64,000 bases of DNA from an uncultured Bacteroides sp. (GTDB lineage: Bacteria; Bacteroidota; Bacteroidia; Bacteroidales; Bacteroidaceae): positions 35,969 to 99,968 of the forward strand of contig NZ_CABUHK010000009.1 of NCBI RefSeq assembly GCF_902491285.1, given 5' to 3'. Each line of letters opens with the position of its first letter. Position 1 is the first letter of the stretch. The notes beneath the pieces were generated by a model. The model saw only the letters and a program-made list of their open reading frames with translations, ran no database searches and had not been told where the DNA came from. This document shows, piece after piece, positions 1-10,800 of this stretch. Both the position numbers and the translations under genes were made by a program.

Positions 1-1
1 C

Positions 2-3000
2 ACGAATGAATGGACTGAAATGACGGATATCTACACGAACGACTATACCATGCTCACGACAATTACGACTGATAATGATGGCAATCTTTGGATAGGTTCA
101 GTCTCTAATGGTGCATATCACATCACCCGGAGAAATTTCTCTGTCACTCATCTGAAAACTTTCCCGTTGCTGACAGGCGGAGTTATTCAGAATGACATTC
201 ACAGTATCTTCTTCGACAAGCAAAGTGGCGGACTTTGGATTGGTTTCTACAATCAGGGCATTTGTTATTATCACCCTACAATGAATAACTTTCCGGTGTA
301 TAACAAGGAAAATGTGTCTGGTGACTGGAAAGACGAATCAGTCCGGTGTATGCTGGAGACGAAGAACGGAAACGTGCTCATAGGGACTGCCAAAGGGCTG
401 TACCGGTATAATCCGAAAACGGGCGTGATGGATATTCCTTATAAAGAGCTTAATCATCAGATTTGCAGGAAGCTATATAGGGACAGTCATAATCGTATTT
501 GGCTGGGAACTTTCCATGACGGGCTGTATTCTATTATTGACGGAAAAGTGAAGAGTTACTCTTATCCGAATATGAATTATCAGAACGACCCCGATTATAG
601 CAATATCCGCGCTATCCTTGAAGACAAGAAAGGACGTATCTGGCTGAGTGTATATGGCGGTGTCGGGGCATTCAACCCGGAAAATGGAGAAATCGACTTA
701 TTGTTCAACAAGCATCCTCTCCTGAAAAAATACAAGACAGCCAATACATTGGAATTGGATAATCAGGGACGCCTTATCGTCGGGGCGGATAACGGATTGT
801 ATTTCTATGACCCGGAGAAAGATTCTGTATATATTCCGGAAATAGACGAGCCGGGTAATGCGCTTTATAACCATGAGAGTAATAAGTATAATTGTATTCT
901 GAGAGATAGCCGGGACGCGTTGTGGTTCGGCACGCAATACGGGCTTAATGTAGTGACAAAAGAGCAGAAGATATACCGGATTGGCAAGGAAAACGGTCTG
1001 TTCAATACCACCATTCAGAGCATACAGGAAGATAATAATGGGGATATCTGGCTCTCTACTATTAATTCCCTTTGTAAGATTAAGGTAGAAAGCGGCAACG
1101 GTGATTATAGTTTCCACGTCATCAGTTTTGCTTCCGAATCGGGTTGGCAGCGGGACGACTTGTACGAATTCAGTTCGCTGAAAACAAAGAATGGAACCTT
1201 GTATTTCGGGCGGGTGAACGGCTTCAATGCTTTCACGCCGGAAAACATTGCCCATGAGCAAGCACCGAACCGTCCTCTTATTACTTCCTTGCGGCTTTTC
1301 AACACACCTGTGCTGCCGGGAAACGAATACAACGGACGTATCTTATTTGATAAAGCTATCAACTCCGTAGAAAAAGTATCATTGGACTATGATGAGAACT
1401 TCATAACGCTTGACTTCTCCGGGCTGAATTTCATGAACCCTTCACAGACCTTCTTCCGTTATTGCATGGAAGGGTTTGATAAGGGCTGGACTGAACTTCA
1501 ATCTGAAAACGGGCAGGGGCGTGTGACTTATAATAATCTTCCACCGGGCGAATATGTATTTAAGGTCGTCACAGCCGGCAGCAATAAAGTGTGGGGAGAA
1601 GAGTCGGCGCTATCCTTTACCATTCATCCCCCATTTTGGGATACGATAGCCGCCCGGATTATTTATTCTATTCTCTTCTGTTTGCTGATGGGTGGAGTGA
1701 TAACCTTTCTGAACCGCCGCAATCGCCGCAAGCTGCTCCAGGCGCAGGAACAGGAAGCCCTGAGACAGAAAGAAGAACTGGATCAGATGAAATTCCGGTT
1801 CTTTACGAATATAAGTCATGAACTGCGTACTCCGCTGACGTTGATTATCACTCCTTTGGATATGTTAAGGCGTAAAGTCGCTGACGAAACAATCGGCAAG
1901 CAACTGAATAACATTTACCGGAATGCGCAAGAACTGCTGGTGTTGGTCAATCAACTGCTCGATTTCCGTAAACTGGAGATGAAAGGAGAGACGCTGCATC
2001 TGATGAATGGCGATATAGAAGAATTTGTGACTTCTATCTCCCATAGCTTTATGCCGATGGCGGCAGAGAAGCATTTTAATTTCATCAACCAGTCGGAGTG
2101 TAGGGCGCTCTATATGTATTTTGACAGGGATAAGGTACACAAAATCGTGAATAATCTGTTATCCAATGCCTTTAAGTTCACGAAGGAAGGCGGGACAATC
2201 AAACTGCAACTATCCAAAGAAGAACTGGACGGCAGGTGGTATGCCCGTATGGAAGTATCCGACACGGGAATTGGAATTTCCGAAACCGATTTGCCGCATA
2301 TCTTCGACCGTTTCTATCAGGTGCAGAACAAGGTGGACGAGAAGCCGGGAAGTGGTATCGGCTTGCACTTGATTAAAGAATACGTGAATATCCATGAAGG
2401 CAAGATTGCTGTGGACAGCCATGTCGGTCAGGGCTCCGTCTTTACTGTCTGGCTTCCTGTCGACTTGAAACCGGAAAAGGAGGTGATGCCCGAGTCTTCT
2501 CTTACCTCTCCGGCAGAGCGGGAACAGCCGTCCGTAGAAGACTTGTCCGCAGAAGCTCTTCCGGCAGATGACGGTCGCAAGAAACTTCTGATTGTAGAAG
2601 ATAATAAAGAGTTCCGCTCTTTCCTGAAAGAACAATTGGGTGAATTTTATAAAGTGATAGAAGCTGCCGACGGGGAAGAAGGGGAAAAACAGGCTGTCGA
2701 TGAGAATCCCGATTTGATAGTGAGTGATATTATGATGCCTAAAATGGATGGTATCGAGCTTTGCCGCCGTATCAAGACGAACGTGCAGACTTCTCATATA
2801 CCTGTTGTCCTGCTTACCGCCCGCACGGCGGATGATGTGAAAATCAGCAGTTATGAGGTGGGAGCCGATTCGTATATGTCGAAGCCGTTCAGTTTTGACA
2901 TGTTGCTGATTCGTGTACGGAAACTGATTGAGCAACAGGAAAAGAGAAAACAGAATTTCCGTAAGAATCTTGAGGTGAATCCGGGCAAGATAACGATTAC

Positions 3001-3343
3001 TCCATTGGATGAACAGTTGATACAGAAAGCGCTCGAATGTGTGGAAAAGAACATGGATAACACTGGCTATGCGGTAGAAGATTTAAGCCGTGACCTGGGA
3101 ATGACCCGTATGAACCTCTACCGGAAGTTACAGTCTATCACCGGGCATACACCTACCGATTTCATAAAGAGTATCCGTCTGAAACGGGCTGCCCAATTAC
3201 TGCAAGGCAGCCAACTGAACATCGTAGAAATAGCCGACCGGGTGGGATTCAGCTCTTCGAGCTACTTTACGAAATGCTTTAAGGATATGTTTGAACTCTT
3301 GCCCACCCAGTATGCGGAAAAGTGTAGAAATGAGCAGGAATAA
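2..3343 (+). CDS. Hybrid two-component system regulator (HTCS), 5' truncated by window edge
   Basis: The reading frame is open to the first base, so the true start lies upstream. Residues are numbered from the ATG at 20. The order is: Reg_prop beta-propeller repeats with WIG/WLG-type motifs (about 1-440), a Y_Y_Y domain (about 460-535), one membrane span (about 541-563), a HisKA domain with the phospho-acceptor in SHELRTPL (His600), and a HATPase with the N box NNLLSNAFKFT and G boxes DTGIGI and GSGIGL. A receiver follows with acceptor Asp903 in SDIMMPKMDG and the SKPF lysine, then a C-terminal AraC HTH pair. Proteins of this class sense periplasmic oligosaccharides and activate a PUL directly. 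The likely targets are the downstream GH28-like and GH127 genes and perhaps the SusCD operon at 7.3 kb. A terminator follows. The family call is secure; the ligand is unknown. Confidence 0.96.
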   Translation, partial: TNEWTEMTDIYTNDYTMLTTITTDNDGNLWIGSVSNGAYHITRRNFSVTHLKTFPLLTGGVIQNDIHSIFFDKQSGGLWIGFYNQGICYYHPTMNNFPVYNKENVSGDWKDESVRCMLETKNGNVLIGTAKGLYRYNPKTGVMDIPYKELNHQICRKLYRDSHNRIWLGTFHDGLYSIIDGKVKSYSYPNMNYQNDPDYSNIRAILEDKKGRIWLSVYGGVGAFNPENGEIDLLFNKHPLLKKYKTANTLELDNQGRLIVGADNGLYFYDPEKDSVYIPEIDEPGNALYNHESNKYNCILRDSRDALWFGTQYGLNVVTKEQKIYRIGKENGLFNTTIQSIQEDNNGDIWLSTINSLCKIKVESGNGDYSFHVISFASESGWQRDDLYEFSSLKTKNGTLYFGRVNGFNAFTPENIAHEQAPNRPLITSLRLFNTPVLPGNEYNGRILFDKAINSVEKVSLDYDENFITLDFSGLNFMNPSQTFFRYCMEGFDKGWTELQSENGQGRVTYNNLPPGEYVFKVVTAGSNKVWGEESALSFTIHPPFWDTIAARIIYSILFCLLMGGVITFLNRRNRRKLLQAQEQEALRQKEELDQMKFRFFTNISHELRTPLTLIITPLDMLRRKVADETIGKQLNNIYRNAQELLVLVNQLLDFRKLEMKGETLHLMNGDIEEFVTSISHSFMPMAAEKHFNFINQSECRALYMYFDRDKVHKIVNNLLSNAFKFTKEGGTIKLQLSKEELDGRWYARMEVSDTGIGISETDLPHIFDRFYQVQNKVDEKPGSGIGLHLIKEYVNIHEGKIAVDSHVGQGSVFTVWLPVDLKPEKEVMPESSLTSPAEREQPSVEDLSAEALPADDGRKKLLIVEDNKEFRSFLKEQLGEFYKVIEAADGEEGEKQAVDENPDLIVSDIMMPKMDGIELCRRIKTNVQTSHIPVVLLTARTADDVKISSYEVGADSYMSKPFSFDMLLIRVRKLIEQQEKRKQNFRKNLEVNPGKITITPLDEQLIQKALECVEKNMDNTGYAVEDLSRDLGMTRMNLYRKLQSITGHTPTDFIKSIRLKRAAQLLQGSQLNIVEIADRVGFSSSSYFTKCFKDMFELLPTQYAEKCRNEQE

Positions 3344-3388
3344 CTATCATGTGAATATTAACTGAATAAATTTGATGAAAGGATAGGC

Positions 3389-3433
3389 AAATCCTCTTTG
3401 TTGTTCGTAGTAGCAATAAAGAGGATTTTTTTG
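3389..3433 (+). terminator. Rho-independent terminator after the HTCS gene
   Basis: AAATCCTCTTT (3389-3399) pairs perfectly with AAAGAGGATTT (3418-3428). The stem extends by TTG/CAA after one mismatch, and a T-rich run follows. It separates the regulator from the GH28-like gene, which therefore needs its own promoter. Confidence 0.8.
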
Positions 3434-3447
3434 TTATCAGTTTAATC

Positions 3448-4869
3448 ATGAATAGAATGAATATATTTAGAGTGCTATCGGGGAGACGAAAGTGGTTGTT
3501 GGCTGTGTCTATCACCTTTTCAACAATGGCAAGTGCGCAGTTGGCGACCTATCCGGAAGGAGTAAATGCAGGTATGCCGCATAACGATGACTATACCGTC
3601 CGGGTGCGTGTGCCTGGGGGAGAATGGAAAGACTTGTTCGAATATAATGTCAACGTGGATATGGACAACGTACAGTCGGCTTCCATGGTGCAGTTTGATA
3701 TGGGCAGTCCTGTCGAAGTCATGGTGAAGAAGAATAACGGGCTGATTCAGGATGTGCAGATTCGGCCGTTGGCGAGAGGCGTGCGGCACACGGTGAACCG
3801 GAATACCATTCAGTTTATGCTGGAGAAACCGCAGTACTTATCCGTAGAGTTTAACGGTGACCGCCTGCACAATCTTCATCTTTTTGCCAATCCTTTGGAA
3901 ACGGAGACGTATACCGGAAGCAATGAGAAAGTGATGTATTTCGGCCCGGGTGTTCATCGTCCGCAGGATGTGCCCAATAATCAGATACAGATTCCGTCCA
4001 ATACGACTGTCTACTTGGCGCCTGGCGCTGTAGTGAAGGCCAAATTACTGGTGGATAAGGCGGAAAATGTACGGATTATAGGGCGTGGTATTCTGGAACA
4101 CCCGATTCGTGGCATTGAAGTGACTCATTCCAAAAACGTATTGATTGACGGCATCACAGTAGTGAATCCCGACCATTATACTGTTTTTGGCGGAGAATCT
4201 GAAGGGCTGACCATTAAGAACCTGAAGTCCTTCAGTTGCAAAGGTTGGAGTGACGGCATTGACATGATGTGTTGCAATGATGTGCTGATAGACAATGTGT
4301 TTATGCGGAACAGTGATGACTGTATCGCCATCTACGCGCATCGCTGGAGCTATTACGGCGGTTCTAAGAATGTGACGTTACAGAACTCCGTCCTTTGGGC
4401 GGACATCGCTCATCCCATTAATATCGGCGGACATGGGAATGCCGCGTGTGCGGAAGGAGAGATTCTTGAAAATATAACTATCCGCAATATTGATATCCTT
4501 GAACATGATGAGGACGATTCTCCCTATCAAGGTTGCATGGCGATAGACTGTGGGGATAAGAATCTGGTACGTAAAGTGTTATTTGAAGATATCCGCGTGG
4601 AAAGTATTCAGGAAGGGCGTCTGTTTCATATCAATGTGCGTTTCAATCCGAAATACGACAAGCAGCCCGGTCGCGGCATTGAAGATATAACGTTCCGCAA
4701 TATCACTTATGATGGAGTAGGAGAGAACCCTTCTCTTTTGAAAGGTTTCGATAAAGAACGGGGGATAAAGAATGTAACTTTCGAGAATGTGATGATTAAC
4801 GGAGTGAAGATGAAAAGTACGGATGATTTCATAACGAATGAGTTTGTAAAAGGGATTAAAGTGAAGTAA
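3448..4869 (+). CDS. Secreted GH28-like right-handed beta-helix glycoside hydrolase (copy A)
   Basis: This is a 473-residue protein with a signal peptide ending near ASA-QLATY. A beta-sandwich-like N-terminal domain occupies about 32-150, followed by a parallel beta-helix with repeated N-V-x-I/L-x-N/D-x coils. Polygalacturonase-type acids are visible: SDGIDM, then NSDDCIAI with the pair Asp290/Asp291, and a GGHGN segment with His329. These match the acid and HG motifs of family GH28, which hydrolyses galacturonide bonds by inversion. The substrate-binding RIK motif usual in GH28 was not found, so specificity may differ; the N-domain plus helix layout also recalls GH49. It is paralogous to the protein at 17080-18522. 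It lies 39 bp before the GH127 gene, which has its own possible -7 element. An ATG at 3457 is an alternative start. Confidence 0.8.
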   Translation: MNRMNIFRVLSGRRKWLLAVSITFSTMASAQLATYPEGVNAGMPHNDDYTVRVRVPGGEWKDLFEYNVNVDMDNVQSASMVQFDMGSPVEVMVKKNNGLIQDVQIRPLARGVRHTVNRNTIQFMLEKPQYLSVEFNGDRLHNLHLFANPLETETYTGSNEKVMYFGPGVHRPQDVPNNQIQIPSNTTVYLAPGAVVKAKLLVDKAENVRIIGRGILEHPIRGIEVTHSKNVLIDGITVVNPDHYTVFGGESEGLTIKNLKSFSCKGWSDGIDMMCCNDVLIDNVFMRNSDDCIAIYAHRWSYYGGSKNVTLQNSVLWADIAHPINIGGHGNAACAEGEILENITIRNIDILEHDEDDSPYQGCMAIDCGDKNLVRKVLFEDIRVESIQEGRLFHINVRFNPKYDKQPGRGIEDITFRNITYDGVGENPSLLKGFDKERGIKNVTFENVMINGVKMKSTDDFITNEFVKGIKVK

Positions 4870-4875
4870 TAGAAT

Positions 4876-4883
4876 TATCTTTG
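4876..4883 (+). promoter_or_regulatory. Candidate Bacteroides -7 element before GH127
   Basis: TATCTTTG fits the Bacteroides TAnnTTTG -7 consensus and sits 26 bases before the GH127 start. No convincing TTTG -33 element was seen at the usual distance, so this rests on one half of a promoter. Confidence 0.45.
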
Positions 4884-4908
4884 CAAGAACAATAGATGAA
4901 TCACGGTT

Positions 4909-6762
4909 ATGAAAAATAAATATACACTACTGGTAGCTTTATTGGTTTTCTTTCAAATTCATTCTTTCGCCCAGGATATGTTCAATACTGGAGTTGAAAA
5001 AGCGAAGCCTTATTCTAATGCGGCAGTCACGTTAAGACCTTCCTGGATTAAGCAGCGTGAAGAATTAAACACCAGGTTTCTGAAATCATTGGAACCGGAC
5101 AGATTGCTGCATAATTTCAGGGTGAATGCAGGACTGCCGTCGGATGCGCAACCGCTGGAAGGGTGGGAAGCTCCTAAAATAGGGTTGCGTGGGCATTTTG
5201 TCGGACACTATCTTTCAGCCATATCCTGTGCAGTGGAAAAATATCACGATGCGCAATTGGCCGGTGCGCTGAATTATATGATTGAGGAACTGTATAAGTG
5301 CCAGCAAGCCTTGGGAAATGGATACTTGAGTGCATTCCCCGAGAAAGATTTTGAGGTACTCGAAACCCGCTATTCCGGTGTATGGGCTCCTTATTATACT
5401 TATCACAAGATTATGCAGGGGTTATTGGATGCATATGTCCGGACAGGGAACAAGAAAGCGTATGATATGGTAATACAGATGGCCTCTTACGTAGACCGCC
5501 GTATGTCGCGTCTTGATGCCCGGACCATTGAAAAGGTTCTTTACAGTGTAGGCGCCAATCCTTCCAACGAGGCGGGGGCGATGAATGAGGTTCTATACAA
5601 GTTATATAAAGTATCTAAGAATCCGAAACATCTGGCTTTGGCGAAGATATTCGACAGGGACTGGTTTCTTATCCCATTATCGCAAAATCAGAATATCTTG
5701 TCCGGATTACATTCCAACACCCATCTGGTATTGGTGAACGGATTCGCCCAGCGCTATTCAATCATGCGTGATAAACCCTATTATGATGCAGTAGTGAATT
5801 TCTGGAATATGCTGATGAAAGAACATACGTATGTAAACGGTTCGAGCAGTGGCCCCCGGCCAAACGTTGTGACCCGTACTTCTCTTTCGGCCGAACACTG
5901 GGGAGTGCCCGGACATCTTAGCAATACACTGACCAAAGAGATTGCCGAATCCTGTGTTTCTCATAACACTCAGAAACTGACTTCAACTCTTTTCACGTGG
6001 GAAGCGAATCCTATCTATGCAGATGTCTATATGAATACATTCTATAATTCTATCCTGGCACTGCAAAGTGCCCACACGGGAGCTTGTGTCTATCATTTGC
6101 CTTTAGGTTCCCCACGCAAAAAGGCTTTCCTGAAAGAAAATGATTTTCGCTGTTGCAATGGCTCGACCATAGAAGCATTTGCACTGCTCAACTCCGGTAT
6201 TTATTATCATAATGATTCTACGCTTTGGGTGAACCTCTATGTCCCTTCCGAACTGGACTGGAAAGAAAAGAATATTCGCCTGGAACAATCCGGTGAATTC
6301 CCTATGAACTCTTCCGTAGAGTTTTCGGTTTCTGTAAAGAAACAGACCGCATTCGGCTTGAATCTCTTTATTCCGTCCTGGGCTAAGGCAGTAGACGTAT
6401 TTGTGAATGGAGAAAAACAACAGACGGAAATAACTCCTGATTCTTACGTAAGCATAAACAGGAAATGGAAGAATAAAGACAAGGTAAGATTAGTGTTTCA
6501 CTATGATTTTTATATCAAGACCATGCCTGACGACAAGAACATGATTGCTATATTCTATGGTCCTATCCTTCTGGCATTTGAGAATGGCTCCGAACTTATC
6601 CTGAAAGGAACCCCTGAGGATATACTGAATGGGCTGAAGGTGCAAGGTGATGATAATGGTAGCTTTACCTTGAATAATGGCGGACGGGTATATTCGCTAA
6701 AACCGCTATATGCTATTGAAGAACATAGTTATGGCGTATATGCTACTATAAGAAACTACTGA
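4909..6762 (+). CDS. GH127-like beta-L-arabinofuranosidase (copy A)
   Basis: This is a 617-residue protein with a signal peptide (hydrophobic to about residue 19, cut near FAQ). The alpha/alpha-barrel shows LEGWEAPKIGLRGHFVGHYLSA near residues 83-103, typical of DUF1680/GH127. GH127 enzymes use a zinc-bound cysteine nucleophile. The matching residues are present: Glu347 and Cys349 in AESCVSHN, and Cys415/Cys416 in FRCCNGST. A C-terminal beta-sandwich region follows. Known family members release terminal beta-L-arabinofuranose; related GH146 acts on arabinan, so the exact linkage is uncertain. The gene closes the short block driven by the upstream HTCS and is followed by 512 bp without genes. 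A second, divergent GH127 is at 35603. Confidence 0.85.
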   Translation: MKNKYTLLVALLVFFQIHSFAQDMFNTGVEKAKPYSNAAVTLRPSWIKQREELNTRFLKSLEPDRLLHNFRVNAGLPSDAQPLEGWEAPKIGLRGHFVGHYLSAISCAVEKYHDAQLAGALNYMIEELYKCQQALGNGYLSAFPEKDFEVLETRYSGVWAPYYTYHKIMQGLLDAYVRTGNKKAYDMVIQMASYVDRRMSRLDARTIEKVLYSVGANPSNEAGAMNEVLYKLYKVSKNPKHLALAKIFDRDWFLIPLSQNQNILSGLHSNTHLVLVNGFAQRYSIMRDKPYYDAVVNFWNMLMKEHTYVNGSSSGPRPNVVTRTSLSAEHWGVPGHLSNTLTKEIAESCVSHNTQKLTSTLFTWEANPIYADVYMNTFYNSILALQSAHTGACVYHLPLGSPRKKAFLKENDFRCCNGSTIEAFALLNSGIYYHNDSTLWVNLYVPSELDWKEKNIRLEQSGEFPMNSSVEFSVSVKKQTAFGLNLFIPSWAKAVDVFVNGEKQQTEITPDSYVSINRKWKNKDKVRLVFHYDFYIKTMPDDKNMIAIFYGPILLAFENGSELILKGTPEDILNGLKVQGDDNGSFTLNNGGRVYSLKPLYAIEEHSYGVYATIRNY

Positions 6763-6877
6763 TAACCGATACTACCTGACCTCTTATCTCTTAATAGATA
6801 ACTTCCTATCTATTAAGACTAAACTTCCTTTTCTCTAGTGGTAAACTTCCTTTCGGCTTACACTAAACTATAAACGC

Positions 6878-6924
6878 AAGCTTTGATTATAAAAACGCAA
6901 GTTCTATTTTTATAATCAAAGCTT
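6878..6924. repeat. Perfect 18-bp inverted repeat
   Basis: AAGCTTTGATTATAAAAA (6878-6895) is the exact reverse complement of 6907-6924, with an 11-base loop that carries one AAACGCAA-type copy. It could be a terminator for the GH127 gene or a protein-binding dyad; no long T run follows. Confidence 0.75.
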
Positions 6925-6934
6925 TCATTTATAA

Positions 6935-6951
6935 AAACGCAACTTGCGTTT
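6935..6951. repeat. 17-bp palindrome with AAACGCAA arms
   Basis: AAACGCAA-C-TTGCGTTT is a perfect 8+1+8 palindrome. Single half-sites of the same AAACGCAA sequence occur at about 6872 and 6893, so one protein could contact all of them. It lies 324 bp upstream of the ECF sigma start. Confidence 0.6.
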
Positions 6952-7244
6952 GAAGATTACAATATGGCGAGAATAACTTTACTACTAGAGGAAAGGAAGT
7001 TTGCAATAGGGACCTGATAACTTTTCTATTAATAGCTGAGACGACAAGAACTGCTGGATTGGGTATAAAGCTGTACTGAAACGAATCCAACACACAGGAT
7101 AACATAGGATAAAGGAAGGAAACGCAATAATTGTAACAGCCATATTCTTCGATGAAATGGGGATTTTTGTTATCAACAAGCATGTATGTTACCAATTTCG
7201 TATCATTTGTTACTACATTACCATTCCAAGATACCTTCTTGCTC

Positions 7245-7252
7245 TACTTTTG
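7245..7252 (+). promoter_or_regulatory. Candidate -7 element for ECF sigma gene A
   Basis: TACTTTTG matches TAnnTTTG and lies 30 bases before the ATG at 7275. No -33 TTTG was found at normal spacing. Confidence 0.4.
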
Positions 7253-7274
7253 TATCATCAATCAATGACTAATT

Positions 7275-7802
7275 ATGAATGCTATGAGCGCACATGTAAC
7301 CACATTAGAAGATTTCTTCTCGGAATGCTACCTTCAATACTATGATGTCATCAAAAGGTATATCGCTTCCCGTATCTATAACTCTTATGAGGCGGAAGAC
7401 TTGGCGCAGGATGTCTTTGTACGTTTATGGGAACACAGGGCATTTGTGAATAAGGATACGGCTCGCCCGTTGCTTTTTACTATTGCACGGAATTTGGTGA
7501 TAGACAAGATTCGTCGCTATTATAAAAAGGAAGAGATTTTCTCCTATATATATAATGCACAAGAGACGGGTCGGAATACAACCGAGGATACAATCTATTC
7601 CAAGGAGCTTCAGATATTACACCGTCAGGTAGTGAATGCGCTTCCTGGCAGACGCCGTCAAATCTATGAACTTAGCTTTCGTGGGATGGCTTCGCCTGTT
7701 ATTGCAGACAAGCTTTACCTGTCTACCCGCACCGTTGAAGGGCAGTTGCTGCTTGCCCGCAAATCGGTACGCACTTCGTTAAAACAACAGTTGGCAGGTT
7801 GA
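7275..7802 (+). CDS. ECF sigma-70 factor (PUL A), no adjacent anti-sigma gene
   Basis: This is a 175-residue ECF sigma factor of the Bacteroides expansion type. Region 2 contains YEAEDLAQDVFVRLWEH and the DNA-contacting IARNLVIDKIRRYYKK. Region 4 contains the HTH LYLSTRTVEGQLLLARKSVR. It would direct RNA polymerase to PUL promoters. Bacteroides ECF genes are usually followed by a FecR-type anti-sigma gene, and the paired SusC has an N-terminal STN signalling domain. Here the next gene, 43 bp downstream, is SusC itself, and that SusC shows no STN domain. How the factor is held inactive is therefore unclear; control may be at the level of its own transcription. A non-ATG start further upstream is possible but lies before the conserved domain. 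Confidence 0.93.
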   Translation: MNAMSAHVTTLEDFFSECYLQYYDVIKRYIASRIYNSYEAEDLAQDVFVRLWEHRAFVNKDTARPLLFTIARNLVIDKIRRYYKKEEIFSYIYNAQETGRNTTEDTIYSKELQILHRQVVNALPGRRRQIYELSFRGMASPVIADKLYLSTRTVEGQLLLARKSVRTSLKQQLAG

Positions 7803-7845
7803 TTATATAGAAAAATATACTAAATTCAATTTTTAAATTAATATT

Positions 7846-10800
7846 ATGAGAATTAAACCCAGTTTCTTATCTAGTAAAGGAGCCGTTATAGCTTTGGCTA
7901 TGCTGGTAGGCGGTTCGTCCGGTACGTTGCTACTGGCAAACACCGGAGTAGAAGAAAACATGATTGTCGCCCAAACGGGGCGGACAGTCAAAGGAGTTGT
8001 TACAGACCAGAACGGTGAGCCGTTGATTGGCTGTAATGTCGTTGTTGTAGGTTCGCAAGAAGGAGTGATAACAGACCTTGATGGAAGATTCAGCTTGAAA
8101 GTGTCTGATGGTGCAAAACAGTTGAAGGTTACCTATATCGGGTATGTAGAACAGATTGTGACTATCGGCAGTAGTCCGGAAATAAAGATAACGTTGAAAG
8201 AAGACAATAATGCGTTGGAAGAAGTGGTCGTTGTAGGTTACGGAACCCAGAAGAAAGCTACGCTGACCGGTTCTATCGAGCAGGTGAGCGGGAAGGCATT
8301 GGAAAGTCGTGCGGTAACCAATGTCGGTCTGGCTTTGCAGGGGCAGACACCGGGCCTGGCAGTGACCCGTTCATCCGCCCGTCCGGGAAATGAAGACTTG
8401 AAGTTCCAGATTCGTGGCGCGACATCAGTCAATGGGGGTGACCCGTTGGTTATCATTGATGGAGTTCCCGCTTTGAATGGACAATCTTTTCAGAATATGA
8501 ACGCTGACGATATTGAAAGTATCAGTGTCTTGAAGGATGGTGCAGCCTCTATCTATGGTGCGAAAGCTGCTAATGGCGTAATCCTTGTTACTACCAAAAA
8601 AGGTAAAGGAAAAGTGAGTGTCGATTATAACTTCAATATGCGCTTCAATACCAATGGTATTACGGGATTCTCGCCTTCCATGTCAGAATATGCCCAAATG
8701 TGGCTGGCTGCCAACAAGGAAGAAAAAGTGCCCGACTGGTGGGCATGGGTTTCGCAGGCAAACATGGAGAAAATGGCTCAGGGGATTGAAGGAATCTATC
8801 CCACCCAGTATTATGGAGACATATTTATCGGCAATGCCAACCGTTTGGAAGAAATGTTTGCCACTCGTTTTTCTTATCAGCATAATCTGAGTATCTCCGG
8901 TGCCACGGATAAATCCGATTTCCGTATTTCGGCCGCTTATGCCGATAATCAGGCGAATCTGGCTACCGCTTATGACGGACAGAAGCAGATAAACTTACGT
9001 TTGAACTATGGTTATCAGTTAGCCAAATGGATAAGACTGGAAACAGGGGCAAGTCTGGTAAATACAGATACGGAATCTCCTTCCGTGGGGTTGGACAATT
9101 CATTGTATGGCAATGATATGCCTTTCTTCCCTGCAAAGAATCCTTACGGACAGTGGTATGCCAACTTTGGTAATGTAGGTGACCGCCAGGCGGTTGCCGC
9201 AACAACCGACGGCGGACGCGATATCAAGAAGTCATTGACTACCCGTATAGATATGAAAGCAATCGTTGATATATGGAAAGGAATCAGCTTTGAAGGTATG
9301 GCTTCTTTCCAGAATGAAGAATTCAGACGTGAGCGTTGGGTGACTCCGGTGCAGACTTATGACTGGTTCGGAAATCCTGCCCAGCAACTGGTCAGCTCTA
9401 CGGTAACGGGACTGAATACCACAGACCCGTCGAATCTGGACCATAATAATCCGGGCTACCTGACTGTTGCCGAAAATTATTTCTATCAATATTATTCTGC
9501 TCTGCTGAAATATAACAAGACATTTGCCGGCGTGCACAATGTGTCTGCCCTTATGGGTATCAATGCGGAAAAGAAGCAAGTGAAGAAGCTGGCTGCCGGA
9601 CGCAAGGACTTTGAGAATGACGGAGTATATGACTTGAATCTGGCTGATGGCACATTGCAGGGAAATAGTGGTGGAAAGTATCAGAATGGTACATATTCAT
9701 ACATTGCTAAAGTGAACTATGATTATGCGGAAAAATATCTGATTGAGTTGATGGGACGTCGTGACGGTAATTCCAAGTTTGCGGACGGTTATCGTTTCCA
9801 GAATTACGGTTCATTCTCTTTGGGATGGGTATTTACACAAGAGAATTTTATAAAGCCCATCTCTTCTTTTATTGGTCTAGACTTCGGTAAGGTACGTTTG
9901 AGTTATGGTAGTTCCGGAAATGACGCCGGACTGGGTAATTATGATTACGTGTCAACTATTAATCAGGGAACCACCATATTGGGTTCACCCGCCGGCACAC
10001 ACATCTCTACCTCATTGAATAATTCCGGCTTGATTAGTCTGACGAGGACATGGGAGCGCGTGGAGCAGAAGAATATCGGTGTGGACTTGAATTTCCTCAA
10101 TAACCGTCTGGTCTTCAACTGGGACTATTTTATCAAAGACAACAAAGGTATGTTGTCCGAAGTTTCATATCCTGCCATCTTGGGGGCTAGAGCTCCTAAG
10201 ACGAATAGCGGTCATTTGCGTGTAAGGGGATGGGAAGTTTCCTTGACCTGGCGGGATCGCATAAAAGATTTCTCATACTATGTTACGGCGAATGTCAGTG
10301 ATACACGTAGCAAGTTGATGGAGCTGGAAGGAGCCAATACGATTGCCGCCGGAAAGAATAAAACATTGAACGGCTATCCGCTGAATGCTTACTTCTTATA
10401 TAAGACGGACGGTTACTTCCAGTCGCAGGAAGAGGTGAACGCTTATTATGCGAAATATGGTAATACGGGAGCACTGGCATCCCTGCCGGCAGGCGGCAGC
10501 ACGGAACTTCGTCCGGGCGATATCAAACGTCTGGATTTAAGTGGAGACCGTTCTATTTCTGCCGATGGCGGCGCGTCCAGTGACTTGATTTACATGGGAG
10601 ATGGTAATGCGCATTACCTATTCGGCATTACGCTTGGCGGTTCGTGGAAAGGGTTTGATTTTAACGCCTTATTTCAGGGAGTTGGCAAGCAGTTGATTAT
10701 GAGACAAGGCTGGATGGCTTATCCGTTTGCTACCAGATACACCAATCAGAATTTCAACTTTATAGGGCAGACTTGGACGGAAGATAATCCCAATGCGGAG

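Larger units (their letters stand above)
6763..7274. other. 512-bp gene-free, repeat-rich intergenic region
   Basis: No convincing gene is seen. The region has three near-direct copies of AACTTCCT-type sequence (about 6800, 6820 and 6843), and the reverse complement of the longest, GAAAGGAAGTT, lies near 6991. It has three copies of AAACGCAA (about 6872, 6893 and 6935) and a perfect 18-bp inverted repeat. It ends with the leader of the ECF sigma gene. The density of dyads suggests transcription termination plus regulator binding. Confidence 0.6.
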
